64,000 nt of DNA, from positions 62,001 to 126,000 of the forward strand of contig DATKHY010000003.1 of the NCBI GenBank assembly GCA_035544215.1, written 5' to 3'. The position numbers and the translations under genes are program-made. This DNA comes from Candidatus Binatia bacterium (GTDB lineage: Bacteria > Vulcanimicrobiota > Vulcanimicrobiia > Vulcanimicrobiales > Vulcanimicrobiaceae). This document shows, piece after piece, positions 15,930 through 24,407 of this stretch (the stretch's first letter is position 1; each line of letters starts with the position of its first letter). The notes beneath the pieces are model-generated. The model was not told where the DNA came from. It did not search any database and saw only the letters and a list, made by a program, of their open reading frames with translations.

Positions 15930-18029
15930 ATGGAAAGGCTCGGTTGGAGTAGCCTCATTTTTGTGTTCGCGGTTTTCGCATCGGCGAGCACGACCGGATG
16001 CACCAGCGGCTCGCGCTCACAAGGGGCCGGCACAACGGTGAGCGCAACGGCCGCGACGAGCGCGAGAGGTTCGATCGCCGGTTCGCTGGGAAGCCAGGGC
16101 TGGTACTCCACCGATCAGGCCGCGCAAGGCGAGTCCCTTTTCAAACAAAAATGCGCGGTCTGTCACGGCGCAAACCTTCAAGGCGGGGCCGGCCCGGCGC
16201 TTGCGGGCAACCAGTTCTTTCTGCGGTATAAAGGTAAGCCGCTGAGCGCGCTCTGGTCGACGATTCAAACCGAAATGCCCCTCAACGCGCCGGGGACGCT
16301 CTCGCAGCCGCAATCCCTCGCGTTGGTTGCGTTCATCCTCCAGAAGAACGGCTTCCCGGCCGGATCCTCCCCGATCATCGGGCATTACGATATCACCCGC
16401 ATCGTTGCGGCTGCCGCGCCCGGTGCGCCCGCCGCAGGCGAAGCGGCCGCGACGGAGGGGCCAATGGTTGTTAAACAGCCCTCGACCAGCACTCCGTCGC
16501 AGCAAGAGCTCGAAAACGCCGACGCCGACGCCGCAGATTGGCTCACTTATGGAAAGGGTTATAGCGGGGCGCGTTATTCGGCGCTGGCCGATATTAAAGC
16601 CGCAAACGTTTCGCGCATCAAGCCCGTCTGCTCGGTCGTGCTCTCGCCCGAAGGGTCGTTCGAAGCGAGCCCGGTCGCCTATAAGGGCATCCTCTATGTC
16701 ACGACGACGAGCGGCACGTTTGCGATCGACGGACGGAGCTGCGCGAAGATCTGGAGCCGTCAATACAACGCGACGGACATCGAAGCCGGCGCCAACAACA
16801 AGGGCGTTGCAATCGGCGGCGGGCGCGTCATCCGCGGAACAACGGACGGGCACCTTATCGCCCTCGATATCAAGACCGGCGACCTGCTCTGGGATCGCAA
16901 GATCATGGATTCAAGTGCCGGCGCGTCGGCGATGGCCGCGCCGCTGATTTGGCACGACCTCGTCTTTATGGGTACGGCGGGCGGCGACGTCGGCGTGACG
17001 GGCGCGGTCTCGGCGTATCGCGTGAGCGATGGAACGAAGGTCTGGTCTTTCTCGACGATTCCGGAGGAGAACCAGATCGGCGGAAATACCTGGAAAACAT
17101 CCTCGGCTCGCCGGCACGGTGGCGGCGGCGTCTGGACATACTTCACGCTCGACCCGCAGAGCGGCACCATCTTCGCCCCGGTCGGCAATCCTTGGCCCGA
17201 CTACAATGCCGACGTGCGACCCGGCGCGAATCTGTTTACAACGGGCATCGTCGCGCTCGACGCGAGCTCGGGCAAGCTGCGCTGGTCGTATCAAACGCAG
17301 CCCAATGACGATCACGATTGGGATGCAACCGGCAGTGCGGAATTCGACATGGGCGGCGGCAAGAAGCTTCTCGCCGTGACCAGCAAGGACGGCCTGCTAC
17401 ATCTGATCGATCGCGGGAGCGGTAAGCTATTATCGAAAACCTCTACCACGACGATCGCAAACGCCGACGCTCCCATTACAACGAAGGGAACGCATTTCTG
17501 TCCCGGCTTGACCGGCGGCAGCGAATGGAACGGCGCGGCTTGGTATCCGGCTGCGCATTTGGTCTACGTGAACTCTGTGGATTGGTGCGTGACGGTGAAG
17601 CTCACGAAGCTCGCCAGCATAACGAATATCGCAACGGGCAGCGCAAAAGTGCTAAAGGGTGCGGCCGCCTTTGGGGGCGGCATTCCGGTTCCCGATCCGA
17701 CGACGATGGCGCATGGCTGGACCACCGCGATCGATCCCGCGACGGGCGCCGTACGCTGGCACCTCAAGATGGCAACGCCGATGATCGCAGCGCTCGCGCC
17801 GACCGCGGGCGGTTTCGTGTTGACGGGGGACCTCAACGGCAATCTGCTGGCGCTCGACGCGACGACCGGGAAGACGCTCTACCGCTACGACACCAAGAAC
17901 GCAATGGCAGGCGGAATCATTACATACCGCGCTGGCGGAACGCAATATGTAGCCGCCGCAGCCGGTAACACCTCTTTCGTTGCCTGGAAAGTGACTGGAA
18001 AGCCGACGCTGTTCATCTTCGGTCTGTAG
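15930..18029 (+). CDS. PQQ-dependent dehydrogenase lipoprotein with N-terminal cytochrome c
   Basis: The 699-residue protein has a lipobox (SASTTGC, Cys24), a cytochrome c domain with CAVCH at residues 75-79, an Ala/Pro linker, and a quinoprotein beta-propeller from about residue 195. The propeller includes DWLTYGKGYSGARYSALADI, LVFMGTAGGD, PNDDHDWDATG and repeated blade motifs (LDATTGKTLYRYDT). The cytochrome precedes the propeller, the reverse of quinohaemoprotein alcohol dehydrogenases. It probably oxidises an alcohol, aldehyde or sugar on the outer face and passes electrons to its haem. GAGGAG lies before the ATG. No PQQ synthesis genes are in the window. Confidence 0.85.
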   Translation: MERLGWSSLIFVFAVFASASTTGCTSGSRSQGAGTTVSATAATSARGSIAGSLGSQGWYSTDQAAQGESLFKQKCAVCHGANLQGGAGPALAGNQFFLRYKGKPLSALWSTIQTEMPLNAPGTLSQPQSLALVAFILQKNGFPAGSSPIIGHYDITRIVAAAAPGAPAAGEAAATEGPMVVKQPSTSTPSQQELENADADAADWLTYGKGYSGARYSALADIKAANVSRIKPVCSVVLSPEGSFEASPVAYKGILYVTTTSGTFAIDGRSCAKIWSRQYNATDIEAGANNKGVAIGGGRVIRGTTDGHLIALDIKTGDLLWDRKIMDSSAGASAMAAPLIWHDLVFMGTAGGDVGVTGAVSAYRVSDGTKVWSFSTIPEENQIGGNTWKTSSARRHGGGGVWTYFTLDPQSGTIFAPVGNPWPDYNADVRPGANLFTTGIVALDASSGKLRWSYQTQPNDDHDWDATGSAEFDMGGGKKLLAVTSKDGLLHLIDRGSGKLLSKTSTTTIANADAPITTKGTHFCPGLTGGSEWNGAAWYPAAHLVYVNSVDWCVTVKLTKLASITNIATGSAKVLKGAAAFGGGIPVPDPTTMAHGWTTAIDPATGAVRWHLKMATPMIAALAPTAGGFVLTGDLNGNLLALDATTGKTLYRYDTKNAMAGGIITYRAGGTQYVAAAAGNTSFVAWKVTGKPTLFIFGL

Positions 18030-18053
18030 CGTTTGAGTCGGTAGCGGCATTTT

Positions 18054-18518
18054 ATGCAGGTCTGGAACACTTGGAGCGCCAGCTGGATCTGGAGCTTAGC
18101 GCTCATCGCGATCACGATCGCGATGCACCTCGGGGGGGTCGGTTTGATCGTAAACGCGATCGAGCGATTCAGGGCTAAACTGCAGCGATCGAGCGCGTCG
18201 TACCTGGGAAGCACGCCGGCAACGATCGCGGTGATCGTCGCCGTGGCCCTCGGGCTCGCGCTATTGCACGGTATCGAATCGCTGACGTGGGCGGTCGCGT
18301 ACGTGTGGCTCGGCGCCTTCACGTCTTCGGCGGACGCGGCGCTCTATTCAGTCGACTCGATGACGACGCGCGGCGCTTCCGGGCTCGTGCCCGAAGAGCA
18401 TTGGCGGATGATGGGCGCCGTGGAGGCGGGGGACGGCATGCTACTGTTCGGCATCAGCACGGCCTTCTTATTTTACGTCATGCTGCGACTCTGGAAGACC
18501 GACGCTGAGCTACGCTGA
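18054..18518 (+). CDS. Small two-helix ion channel-like protein
   Basis: The 154-residue protein has a first helix (SLALIAITIAMHLGGVGLIV), further hydrophobic helices and a pore-like loop. The segment LYSVDSMTTRGASGLV and then LLFGISTAFLFYVML resembles the pore and second helix of Ion_trans_2-type proteins, but the potassium filter TVGYG is replaced by TTRGASG. Ion selectivity is therefore doubtful. It starts 25 bases after the PQQ lipoprotein gene. Confidence 0.65.
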   Translation: MQVWNTWSASWIWSLALIAITIAMHLGGVGLIVNAIERFRAKLQRSSASYLGSTPATIAVIVAVALGLALLHGIESLTWAVAYVWLGAFTSSADAALYSVDSMTTRGASGLVPEEHWRMMGAVEAGDGMLLFGISTAFLFYVMLRLWKTDAELR

Positions 18519-18530
18519 AACGTCCGACAG

Positions 18531-18863
18531 ATGAAGGTGGTTGTTTTCGCGGCTGCCGTTGAGGCGGCCGCCGGGCTCGCGCTCATCGTCGCTCCGTCGC
18601 TCGTTGCCTGGCTGTTGATCGGCAACGATCTCTCCGCGCCGGGCGCCGCCGTCGGCCGCGTCGCCGGCTTCGGCCTTTGCGGACTGGCGCTCTCGCGCTC
18701 CACGCGGGGACTCTTATTGTACAACATGCTCGCGGCGATTTTCTTTCTGTACCTGGGAGTGCGCGGAGAGCTGGTCGGCGTTTTGCTCTGGCCGGCCTTC
18801 GCGCTCCACGGCTGCCTTGCCGCGTTACTTGCCCGACTCGTGATCGCGGACACTGGCCGTTGA
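18531..18863 (+). CDS. Small hydrophobic membrane protein
   Basis: The 110-residue protein has four hydrophobic segments separated by short loops, starting MKVVVFAAAVEAAAGLALIV. It follows the ion-channel-like gene by 12 bases and is probably co-transcribed. Its last 39 bases overlap the 3' end of the convergent methyltransferase gene. I do not assign a function. Confidence 0.65.
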   Translation: MKVVVFAAAVEAAAGLALIVAPSLVAWLLIGNDLSAPGAAVGRVAGFGLCGLALSRSTRGLLLYNMLAAIFFLYLGVRGELVGVLLWPAFALHGCLAALLARLVIADTGR

Positions 18864-20033
18864 GAAGATGACCTGATCCCAGCGCCAGAGCTGCTCGAAG
18901 AACGCTCGCGCGAGATCGCGGTCGGCCATCGCGCGCCCTATGTCGCGAACGCGGCGCTTGCCGTCGATCGCCTCGAGCAGACGTTCTTGCCGCGCGTCGA
19001 TGGGGAGATAGAGGTCGGTGAACGTGTGGTTGCGATTGATCAGCACCGCTGCGGCGCCGGGCGGCAGCCGGTCGCGCACCGCGACGGTGTCCGGAAGCCG
19101 GATGGGAATGTAGTCGAGCCATTCGTCGCCGCGGAAGTCGACGACCGCAAGGGGCAGCGCATCTCGCCGGTACGCGACGACGCTGTGGCGGAGGATCGTT
19201 CCACGAAAGAGCTCGAGCGCCGCGTATTGTTCCTCTACCTTTAGGGCGACGAGCTTTGCGTGATGGGGCGACGACGCGATCGCCCCGCACCAGGGCAGGT
19301 AGGGCGCCTGGCGAATCCAGCGCCCGAACGCAAGGTGGGCACGATCGAGGAACTCGATCAGCTGCGGCACCGAAAACGCGCGGTCTAGCGGGTGAAGCAG
19401 CGCGTCGGCGAGTCCGGCCTTCGTGGCGAAGTCCGGGGCGTGTCGCAACAGCGGTGCGATCGGATGGTCGGCGGGCAGCGCCTTCAGGCTTGCCGCAAGG
19501 TCGTCGATCTCGGCGTCGGTCGTGCCTATGCCGAGGCGCCGGCAGTACTCCTGTAGCATGTAGACGCCGCCGCGGCCGTAGGGCGCGTAAACCATCAGAT
19601 GCATCGCGCTTTTTGGGGCGAGCGCGTCGCGTAACGCGCGCAGGCCTGCGTCCGGATCGGGCAAGTGGTGCAACACGCCGGTGCAGACGACATGCTCGAA
19701 GCTCTCGCCGAGCTCACCGACTCGCTCGACCGCGAGCTCGTAGAGCTCGAGATTGTCGAGCCTGTGTTTTCGCTTCAGCTCGCGCTCGAACGCGATGCTC
19801 GTTTCGCTGAGATCGATTCCGACCACGCGCGTGTTCGGCCAGCGCGCCGCGTAATGTGCCGCCTGCGTAGTGCCGCAGCCCGCGACGAGTATGCTGCGAT
19901 CCTCGCGGTACGGCTCGGCCGGCCAGAAGAGATACAACTCTGCCAGCCGGCGCTGGTCGTCCCAGCGCCGGCGGTAACTCTCGAGATCGTCGATTGGCGG
20001 CGGGTAAGGGTGACTTTGGTAAAAGTCACCCAC
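18825..20033 (-). CDS. Class I SAM-dependent methyltransferase
   Basis: The 402-residue protein starts at GTG 20033, giving VGDFYQSHPYPPPIDDLESY, a typical N-terminus for this methyltransferase group. SILVAGCGTTQAAHYA (GxGxG variant) and VVGIDLSETSIAFERE form the SAM-binding Rossmann motifs, and FEHVVCTGVLHHLPDPDAGL is motif post-II. The C-terminal about 180 residues form a separate all-helical domain of unknown role. It begins 16 bases after the sulfatase stop, so the two are likely one operon. Open frame upstream of 20033 is the sulfatase's shadow and was not used. Confidence 0.8.
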   Translation of the reverse strand: MGDFYQSHPYPPPIDDLESYRRRWDDQRRLAELYLFWPAEPYREDRSILVAGCGTTQAAHYAARWPNTRVVGIDLSETSIAFERELKRKHRLDNLELYELAVERVGELGESFEHVVCTGVLHHLPDPDAGLRALRDALAPKSAMHLMVYAPYGRGGVYMLQEYCRRLGIGTTDAEIDDLAASLKALPADHPIAPLLRHAPDFATKAGLADALLHPLDRAFSVPQLIEFLDRAHLAFGRWIRQAPYLPWCGAIASSPHHAKLVALKVEEQYAALELFRGTILRHSVVAYRRDALPLAVVDFRGDEWLDYIPIRLPDTVAVRDRLPPGAAAVLINRNHTFTDLYLPIDARQERLLEAIDGKRRVRDIGRAMADRDLARAFFEQLWRWDQVIFSTASVRDHESGK

Positions 20034-20049
20034 CCGCGAACGTGATGTG

Positions 20050-21564
20050 TTAGCCGTGTGCTGCTTTCGCCTGCTCCAGTACGGCATCCAAGTTGAACGA
20101 TGCGGGTTTTTGCCGCGGCGGGAACTTGGCGAAGTCCTCGATCTGCCCGGCAATAACTGCCTGCATCTCGTACATCTGCGGAACGTGGTTTACGGCCCAA
20201 TCCCAGTAAACATTCGAGTTCCAGTCGGCGCGCTCGAAGGGATCCCGCCGCAAGTTCATGATGTGCGGCAGTCGCAGCTTCACAAAGGGCTCGGCCCACG
20301 CCTCCGTCGACACCGCGCGCTGGAGGGCCAGCTGGAACTTATAGTCGCCGACCCGCACTGCGATGACATCGCCATCGTCGCTGAAGTATACGATGGCGTT
20401 TCTCGGACTATCCTTGGTCTGCCCCGAGAAGTACGGGATCATGTTGTAACCATCGAGATGGACATTGAACTTCTTGCCGCCGACGGTGCAGCCGTCGAGC
20501 AGTTGCTTGGTGACGTCAGGATTGCCCGCGGCCGCCAACAGCGTCGGGAACATGTCGATGTGCGAGACGATCCCATTGTACACCGACCCGGGCTTGATGG
20601 TGCCCGGCCACCGGATGAAGCTCGGTACGCGCCAGCCGCCCTCCCAGTTCGTATCCTTCATCATCCGGAACGGGGTGTTCGCGCCGTCGGGCCAGGTGTC
20701 GTTCTGTGGACCGTTGTCGGTCGAGTACATCACGATCGTGTTGTCGGCGATGCCCAGCTCGTCGAGCTTGTCGAGCATCATACCGATCTGCTCGTCATGC
20801 ACGACCATGCGATCGCTGTACGGGTCCTGGCCACTCTTGCCGAGATTCTTTGCCGCGACGTGCGTCCGGAAATGCATGGCGGTCGAGTTGTACCAGCAGA
20901 AGAAGGGTTGGTTCGCCTTCGCTTGTTTTTCAATCCATGCTAGAGCCCTTGCGGTGATCTCCTCGTCGATCGTTTCCATGCGCTTCTTCGTGAGAGGTCC
21001 GGTGTCGACGACCGTCTGTTTTCCCACACGTCCCCAGCGCGGATCGACGGTCGGGTCGTCTTTGTCGGTCGCCTTGCAATCCAGCACGCCCCGCGGCCCG
21101 AACATGGCCTTGAACTTCGGATCCTTCGGATAGTCGGGGAGTTCGGGTTCTTCCTCGGCATTGAGGTGGTACAGGTTGCCGAAGAACTCGTCGAAGCCGT
21201 GTACCGTCGGCAGAAACTCGTTGCGATCGCCCAGATGGTTCTTGCCGAACTGGCCCGTGGCGTAGCCGAGTGGCTTGAGCATCTCGGCGATCGTCGGGTC
21301 TTCCGGCTGTAGGCCAACCGTGGCGCCGGGCATGCCAACCTTCGTGAGGCCGGTGCGGATCGGGTTTTGGCCGGCGATGAAGCAGGCCCGGCCTGCCGTG
21401 CAGCTCTGCTGCGAGTAGTAATCGGTGAAGAGGCCGCCCTCGTTGGCGACGCGGTCGATGTTGGGGGTCCGGTATCCCATCATGCCGTTGCTAAATTTGC
21501 TGATGTTCCAGATGCCGATGTCGTCGCCCCAGAGTATCAGGATATTGGGCTTTTTTGCAGGCAT
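20050..21564 (-). CDS. Sulfatase with CTAGR modification motif
   Basis: The 504-residue protein lacks a signal peptide. ILILWGDDIGIWN gives the metal-binding Asp pair (14-15), and SQQSCTAGRACFIAGQ places the predicted formylglycine at Cys55 with Ala instead of Pro at +2 (CxAxR). MYSTDNGPQ carries further metal ligands. Such CxAxR sulfatases are known relatives of CxPxR enzymes. The FGE at 10257 could modify it if it accepts Ala at +2. GGGAG lies about a dozen bases upstream of the ATG, and promoter module copy 5 drives it. Confidence 0.88.
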   Translation of the reverse strand: MPAKKPNILILWGDDIGIWNISKFSNGMMGYRTPNIDRVANEGGLFTDYYSQQSCTAGRACFIAGQNPIRTGLTKVGMPGATVGLQPEDPTIAEMLKPLGYATGQFGKNHLGDRNEFLPTVHGFDEFFGNLYHLNAEEEPELPDYPKDPKFKAMFGPRGVLDCKATDKDDPTVDPRWGRVGKQTVVDTGPLTKKRMETIDEEITARALAWIEKQAKANQPFFCWYNSTAMHFRTHVAAKNLGKSGQDPYSDRMVVHDEQIGMMLDKLDELGIADNTIVMYSTDNGPQNDTWPDGANTPFRMMKDTNWEGGWRVPSFIRWPGTIKPGSVYNGIVSHIDMFPTLLAAAGNPDVTKQLLDGCTVGGKKFNVHLDGYNMIPYFSGQTKDSPRNAIVYFSDDGDVIAVRVGDYKFQLALQRAVSTEAWAEPFVKLRLPHIMNLRRDPFERADWNSNVYWDWAVNHVPQMYEMQAVIAGQIEDFAKFPPRQKPASFNLDAVLEQAKAAHG

Positions 21565-21598
21565 TGCAATTTACGCTCCCTGTCTTGGTGAGAACAAA

Positions 21599-21640
21599 AG
21601 TGTAGCGGAAAAAGCCCCTTGCCACTATCCTAAAAGTGCA
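21599..21640 (-). promoter_or_regulatory. Promoter module copy 5 (16-mer + -10)
   Basis: On the minus strand, TGCACTTTTAGGATAG (21640-21625) is followed after 20 bp by TACACT (21604-21599). The sulfatase start lies 34 bases further on with a ribosome site between. Confidence 0.65.
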
Positions 21641-21650
21641 CGCGTGCGCG

Positions 21651-21679
21651 TTGCCTTGCCGATTAACAGCGCTTAAGAT
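21651..21679 (+). promoter_or_regulatory. Sigma-70-like promoter of the Nramp gene
   Basis: TTGCCT (21651-21656), a 17-bp spacer and TAAGAT (21674-21679) precede the ATG at 21688 by eight bases, predicting a transcript with almost no leader. Confidence 0.5.
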
Positions 21680-21687
21680 ACCGGCAT

Positions 21688-22902
21688 ATGTCGAATCGGC
21701 GGTTCGTTCGCGGCGTAGGCCCTGGGCTCGTCTCGGGGGCCTCCGCGAACGATCCCACGACGGTCGGCTCGATCGCCGCGGTCGGCGCCGCGACGGGCTA
21801 CGGAATGGCTTGGCTGGTCGTTGTGCTGCTGCCGATGCTGGCGCTCGTCCAGGCGATCGCGGCCTCAGTTGCGACGATGTCGCAAATGAGCCTGCAGCAG
21901 GCCATATTACGGACCTTCGGCCGCGGGCCGGCGATCATCGGAGCCGTTGCGATCGTCGCCGTCAGCCTGTTTACGCTGGTTGCCGACGTTCAGGCCGGAG
22001 CGCAAGCACTAAAGCTGCTGTCGGGCGTGCCGTTTTACTACTTCGTCATCCCGCTCGCGGCCGTCGCGTACTGGCTGCTCGCGACGAAATCGTACCTGCG
22101 GATCGAGCGAATTTTGGCGTCGCTAACGCTGATCTTTCTGTGCTACGTCGCGAGCGCGATCCTGGCGCGACCCGATTGGGGACTCGTGCTTCGCAGCATC
22201 TGCGTGCCCCACTTCGATCTCTCGCCCGTTTTCGCCACCGGGGCGATCGCGCTGCTCGGTACTACCCTGACGAGCTACGTGTACTTCTGGGAATCGATCG
22301 AGGTCGCCGAGCGGCGACCGGCGCCGTCGCAGCTGCGCGCCGTCAACACCGATGCGGTCGCGGGAATGCTCGTGGCGGGCTCCAGCTTTCTGTTCATCCT
22401 AATCGCAACGGCCGCGACTTCGGGCGCGCATCGCGTGCCGATTCAGACGGCCGCCGAAGCCGCGACGGCGTTGCGGCCGCTCGCGGGGCCGCTCGATCAG
22501 ACGCTGTTCGGCGTCGGGCTCCTCGCATCGGCGGCGATCGCAATTCCGGTCATCGCCGCCACCAACGGCTACGTGGTCGCGCAGACGTTCGGCTGGCCCG
22601 CGGGATTGGCGCAGAAGCCGGCCGAGGCCAAAGGTTTTTATCGTGTCATCTTTGGGTCGCTCGCGATCGCCGCCGTTTTCGCCCTGTTGCCGATACCGAC
22701 GATTTCGCTCCTCTACTGGGTTTCCGTCATCGCGGGGTTAGCGACGCCGATCACGTTGGCGTTTACTATGCTGGTCGCGAGGGATAGAAATCTAATGCAC
22801 GGAAAGCCGATCGGAATAGCCCTGGCGGGTGCCGGCTGGCTCGTAACGGCGGTCGTCACAGCGTCGGCGCTCGCCTTTATCGTCTCTTTTTCTTTGCGCT
22901 AA
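21688..22902 (+). CDS. Nramp-like divalent metal transporter family protein
   Basis: The 404-residue protein has about eleven membrane helices. GPGLVSGASANDPTTVGS in helix 1 corresponds to the Nramp metal site but has NDPTT instead of DPGN, and the helix 6 region (LGTTLTSYVYFWESIEVAE) lacks the classical methionine. These substitutions resemble divergent Nramp-related proteins rather than canonical manganese/iron transporters, so the transported metal is uncertain. It is divergent from the sulfatase gene and has no Shine-Dalgarno. Confidence 0.82.
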   Translation: MSNRRFVRGVGPGLVSGASANDPTTVGSIAAVGAATGYGMAWLVVVLLPMLALVQAIAASVATMSQMSLQQAILRTFGRGPAIIGAVAIVAVSLFTLVADVQAGAQALKLLSGVPFYYFVIPLAAVAYWLLATKSYLRIERILASLTLIFLCYVASAILARPDWGLVLRSICVPHFDLSPVFATGAIALLGTTLTSYVYFWESIEVAERRPAPSQLRAVNTDAVAGMLVAGSSFLFILIATAATSGAHRVPIQTAAEAATALRPLAGPLDQTLFGVGLLASAAIAIPVIAATNGYVVAQTFGWPAGLAQKPAEAKGFYRVIFGSLAIAAVFALLPIPTISLLYWVSVIAGLATPITLAFTMLVARDRNLMHGKPIGIALAGAGWLVTAVVTASALAFIVSFSLR

Positions 22903-22960
22903 CAAAGCTTTAATTCACGTGTGCGTTTAGCGCAGTAAGCTATGGTGGAAAGGACCAACC

Positions 22961-23128
22961 ATGGCCGCCAAACTCTACCAGTGCACGCGCTGCAGCTCGC
23001 CGTTCGTCGCCGAGAACGAAGAGCTCATCGCGCGGCGCGGCGGCTCGTGCCTGGACTGCGCGAAGATCGAAGTTCTCAAGCGGATGGGGCTGCCGCCGGA
23101 CTTTCTGACGCGCTATCCGTACGCCTAG
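22961..23128 (+). CDS. 55-residue zinc-ribbon-like protein
   Basis: ATG 22961 is preceded by GGAAAGGA with good spacing. The 55-residue product starts MAAKLYQCTRCSSPFVAE and has two CxxC knuckles (CTRC, CLDC) 22 residues apart, a typical zinc ribbon. The C-terminus (LKRMGLPPDFLTRYPYA) is amphipathic. Small proteins of this kind often bind nucleic acid or a partner enzyme; no specific role can be read. Its stop codon overlaps that of the convergent propeller gene by two bases. Confidence 0.65.
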   Translation: MAAKLYQCTRCSSPFVAENEELIARRGGSCLDCAKIEVLKRMGLPPDFLTRYPYA

Positions 23129-23769
23129 CCGGCCGTAAACGCTACGACTTCGTTCTCTTCCCGGTAGCTCGTCCACCACAGCTCGCCGTCGAACGTGAGC
23201 GCGCGCGCTTCGGCGTTGATCGGCGCGATCGGTTCGGCCGGGGGCGCGCCTACGTTTACGTCGATGCGCGCAAAGGTCAGGTGATCGAAGTCTTCATCGG
23301 CTGACAACATACGGCAGTCGCCCGGCGCCCGGAACGCGAAGCCGCCGCAGCGCGTCGGCAGCGCGATCTCGCGGCGGATTCCCCCGCGGTCGTCGAGCTC
23401 GAGGATCCGGTGCTTACCCTGCTGGCACAGGTACAGCGACGCTCCGTCCGAGGCCAGGTGCGATCCCGTGAAGTCCGGGCACGGCGTCTTGCTGCTCGCG
23501 TCGAAGCCGCGTTCCGGCGTAAAGCTGAAGAGATAGCGGTCGTCGTCGTCGAGCGCAACGACGACGCGGAGCGCGCCGTCCAGGGAGGCCAGGCCGAACG
23601 GCCTGCCCGGGGCATCGACCTCATGCTTCACCGCCCATTGCCGCGCGTCCATCCCGTAGAGCTTACCGGTGTCCCAGGATCCGATCCAGAGGAGTCCGTC
23701 GTGGAACGCCAGGGGCTGCGGGCGCCCGCCCGGCGACGGATGGCGTTGAGTTTCCTTTATCGTCTGCAT
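23125..23769 (-). CDS. Beta-propeller-like protein (glutaminyl cyclase/SMP-30-like)
   Basis: The 214-residue protein shows repeated blade-like units: LAFHDGLLWIGSWDTGKLY, FGLASLDGALRVVVALDDD, HLASDGASLYLCQQGKHRIL and ALTFDGELWWTSYREENEV. This fits a small propeller of about four or five blades that would need pairing or partial closure. No signal peptide is seen, so it is probably cytoplasmic. It stands alone between convergent and divergent neighbours. Substrate unknown. Confidence 0.65.
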   Translation of the reverse strand: MQTIKETQRHPSPGGRPQPLAFHDGLLWIGSWDTGKLYGMDARQWAVKHEVDAPGRPFGLASLDGALRVVVALDDDDRYLFSFTPERGFDASSKTPCPDFTGSHLASDGASLYLCQQGKHRILELDDRGGIRREIALPTRCGGFAFRAPGDCRMLSADEDFDHLTFARIDVNVGAPPAEPIAPINAEARALTFDGELWWTSYREENEVVAFTAG

Positions 23770-23846
23770 GCGCCGTAGGACGCGCCGGATGACGCGATGG
23801 TTGCAAATCCGTTTTGCGGCCCGGCGCGTTGAAGGGGCAGTGCGAA

Positions 23847-24407
23847 GTGAGGTTTACAGAGAAAGCTGGCGCGGTGGAAGACGCGAGCCGGCTGATAGAG
23901 CGCGTGCGCGCCCGTGATGCCGACGCCTTCGAGGCGCTCTACGACGAGTACTATCGGCTCGTCTACGGGCTTGCTCTGCGCGTCCTTGCCGATGCGAGCG
24001 CGGCGGAGGACGTCACTCAGGCCGTGTTCCTGAAGATCTGGGACAGCCCGGCGCTCTTCCGAGGCGGGAACTTCGGTGCCTGGATCGCACGCGTCACACG
24101 CAATCGCGCACTCGACGTCGTCCGCTCACGCAGGGTTCGAGACGAGGGGCAGTTCCCCGACTCGCTGCCGCTGGACGACAATCCCGAAGACACTGCGATA
24201 GCCCATCTGGACGGCGCTCGCGTGCGCGATGCCCTGGCGCAGCTGCCGCCCGAGCAACGTGAACCGATCGAGCTCGGCTTCTTCGGCGGTGTCACGCATC
24301 AGGAGATCGCGCGTCGGATCGGGCTGCCGCTGGGAACCGTGAAGACGCGAATTCGCACCGGACTGCGGCGACTGCGTAACGTCTTGGAAGGAGCGATCAC
24401 GGTATGA
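23847..24407 (+). CDS. ECF-type RNA polymerase sigma factor
   Basis: The 186-residue protein has sigma region 2 (DAFEALYDEYYRLVYGLALR, then AEDVTQAVFLKIW) and region 4 (LPPEQREPIELGFFGGVTHQ, then IGLPLGTVKTRIRTGLRRLR). GTG 23847 is preferred because AAGGGG lies about ten bases upstream; TTG codons at 23814 and 23829 are possible. The zinc anti-sigma gene follows in ATGA overlap. Its target promoter is not recognisable. Confidence 0.88.
   Translation: MRFTEKAGAVEDASRLIERVRARDADAFEALYDEYYRLVYGLALRVLADASAAEDVTQAVFLKIWDSPALFRGGNFGAWIARVTRNRALDVVRSRRVRDEGQFPDSLPLDDNPEDTAIAHLDGARVRDALAQLPPEQREPIELGFFGGVTHQEIARRIGLPLGTVKTRIRTGLRRLRNVLEGAITV

Noticed and set aside
18340-18390. Potassium channel selectivity filter
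   Set aside because: The loop reads TTRGASG rather than TVGYG, so potassium selectivity is not claimed.
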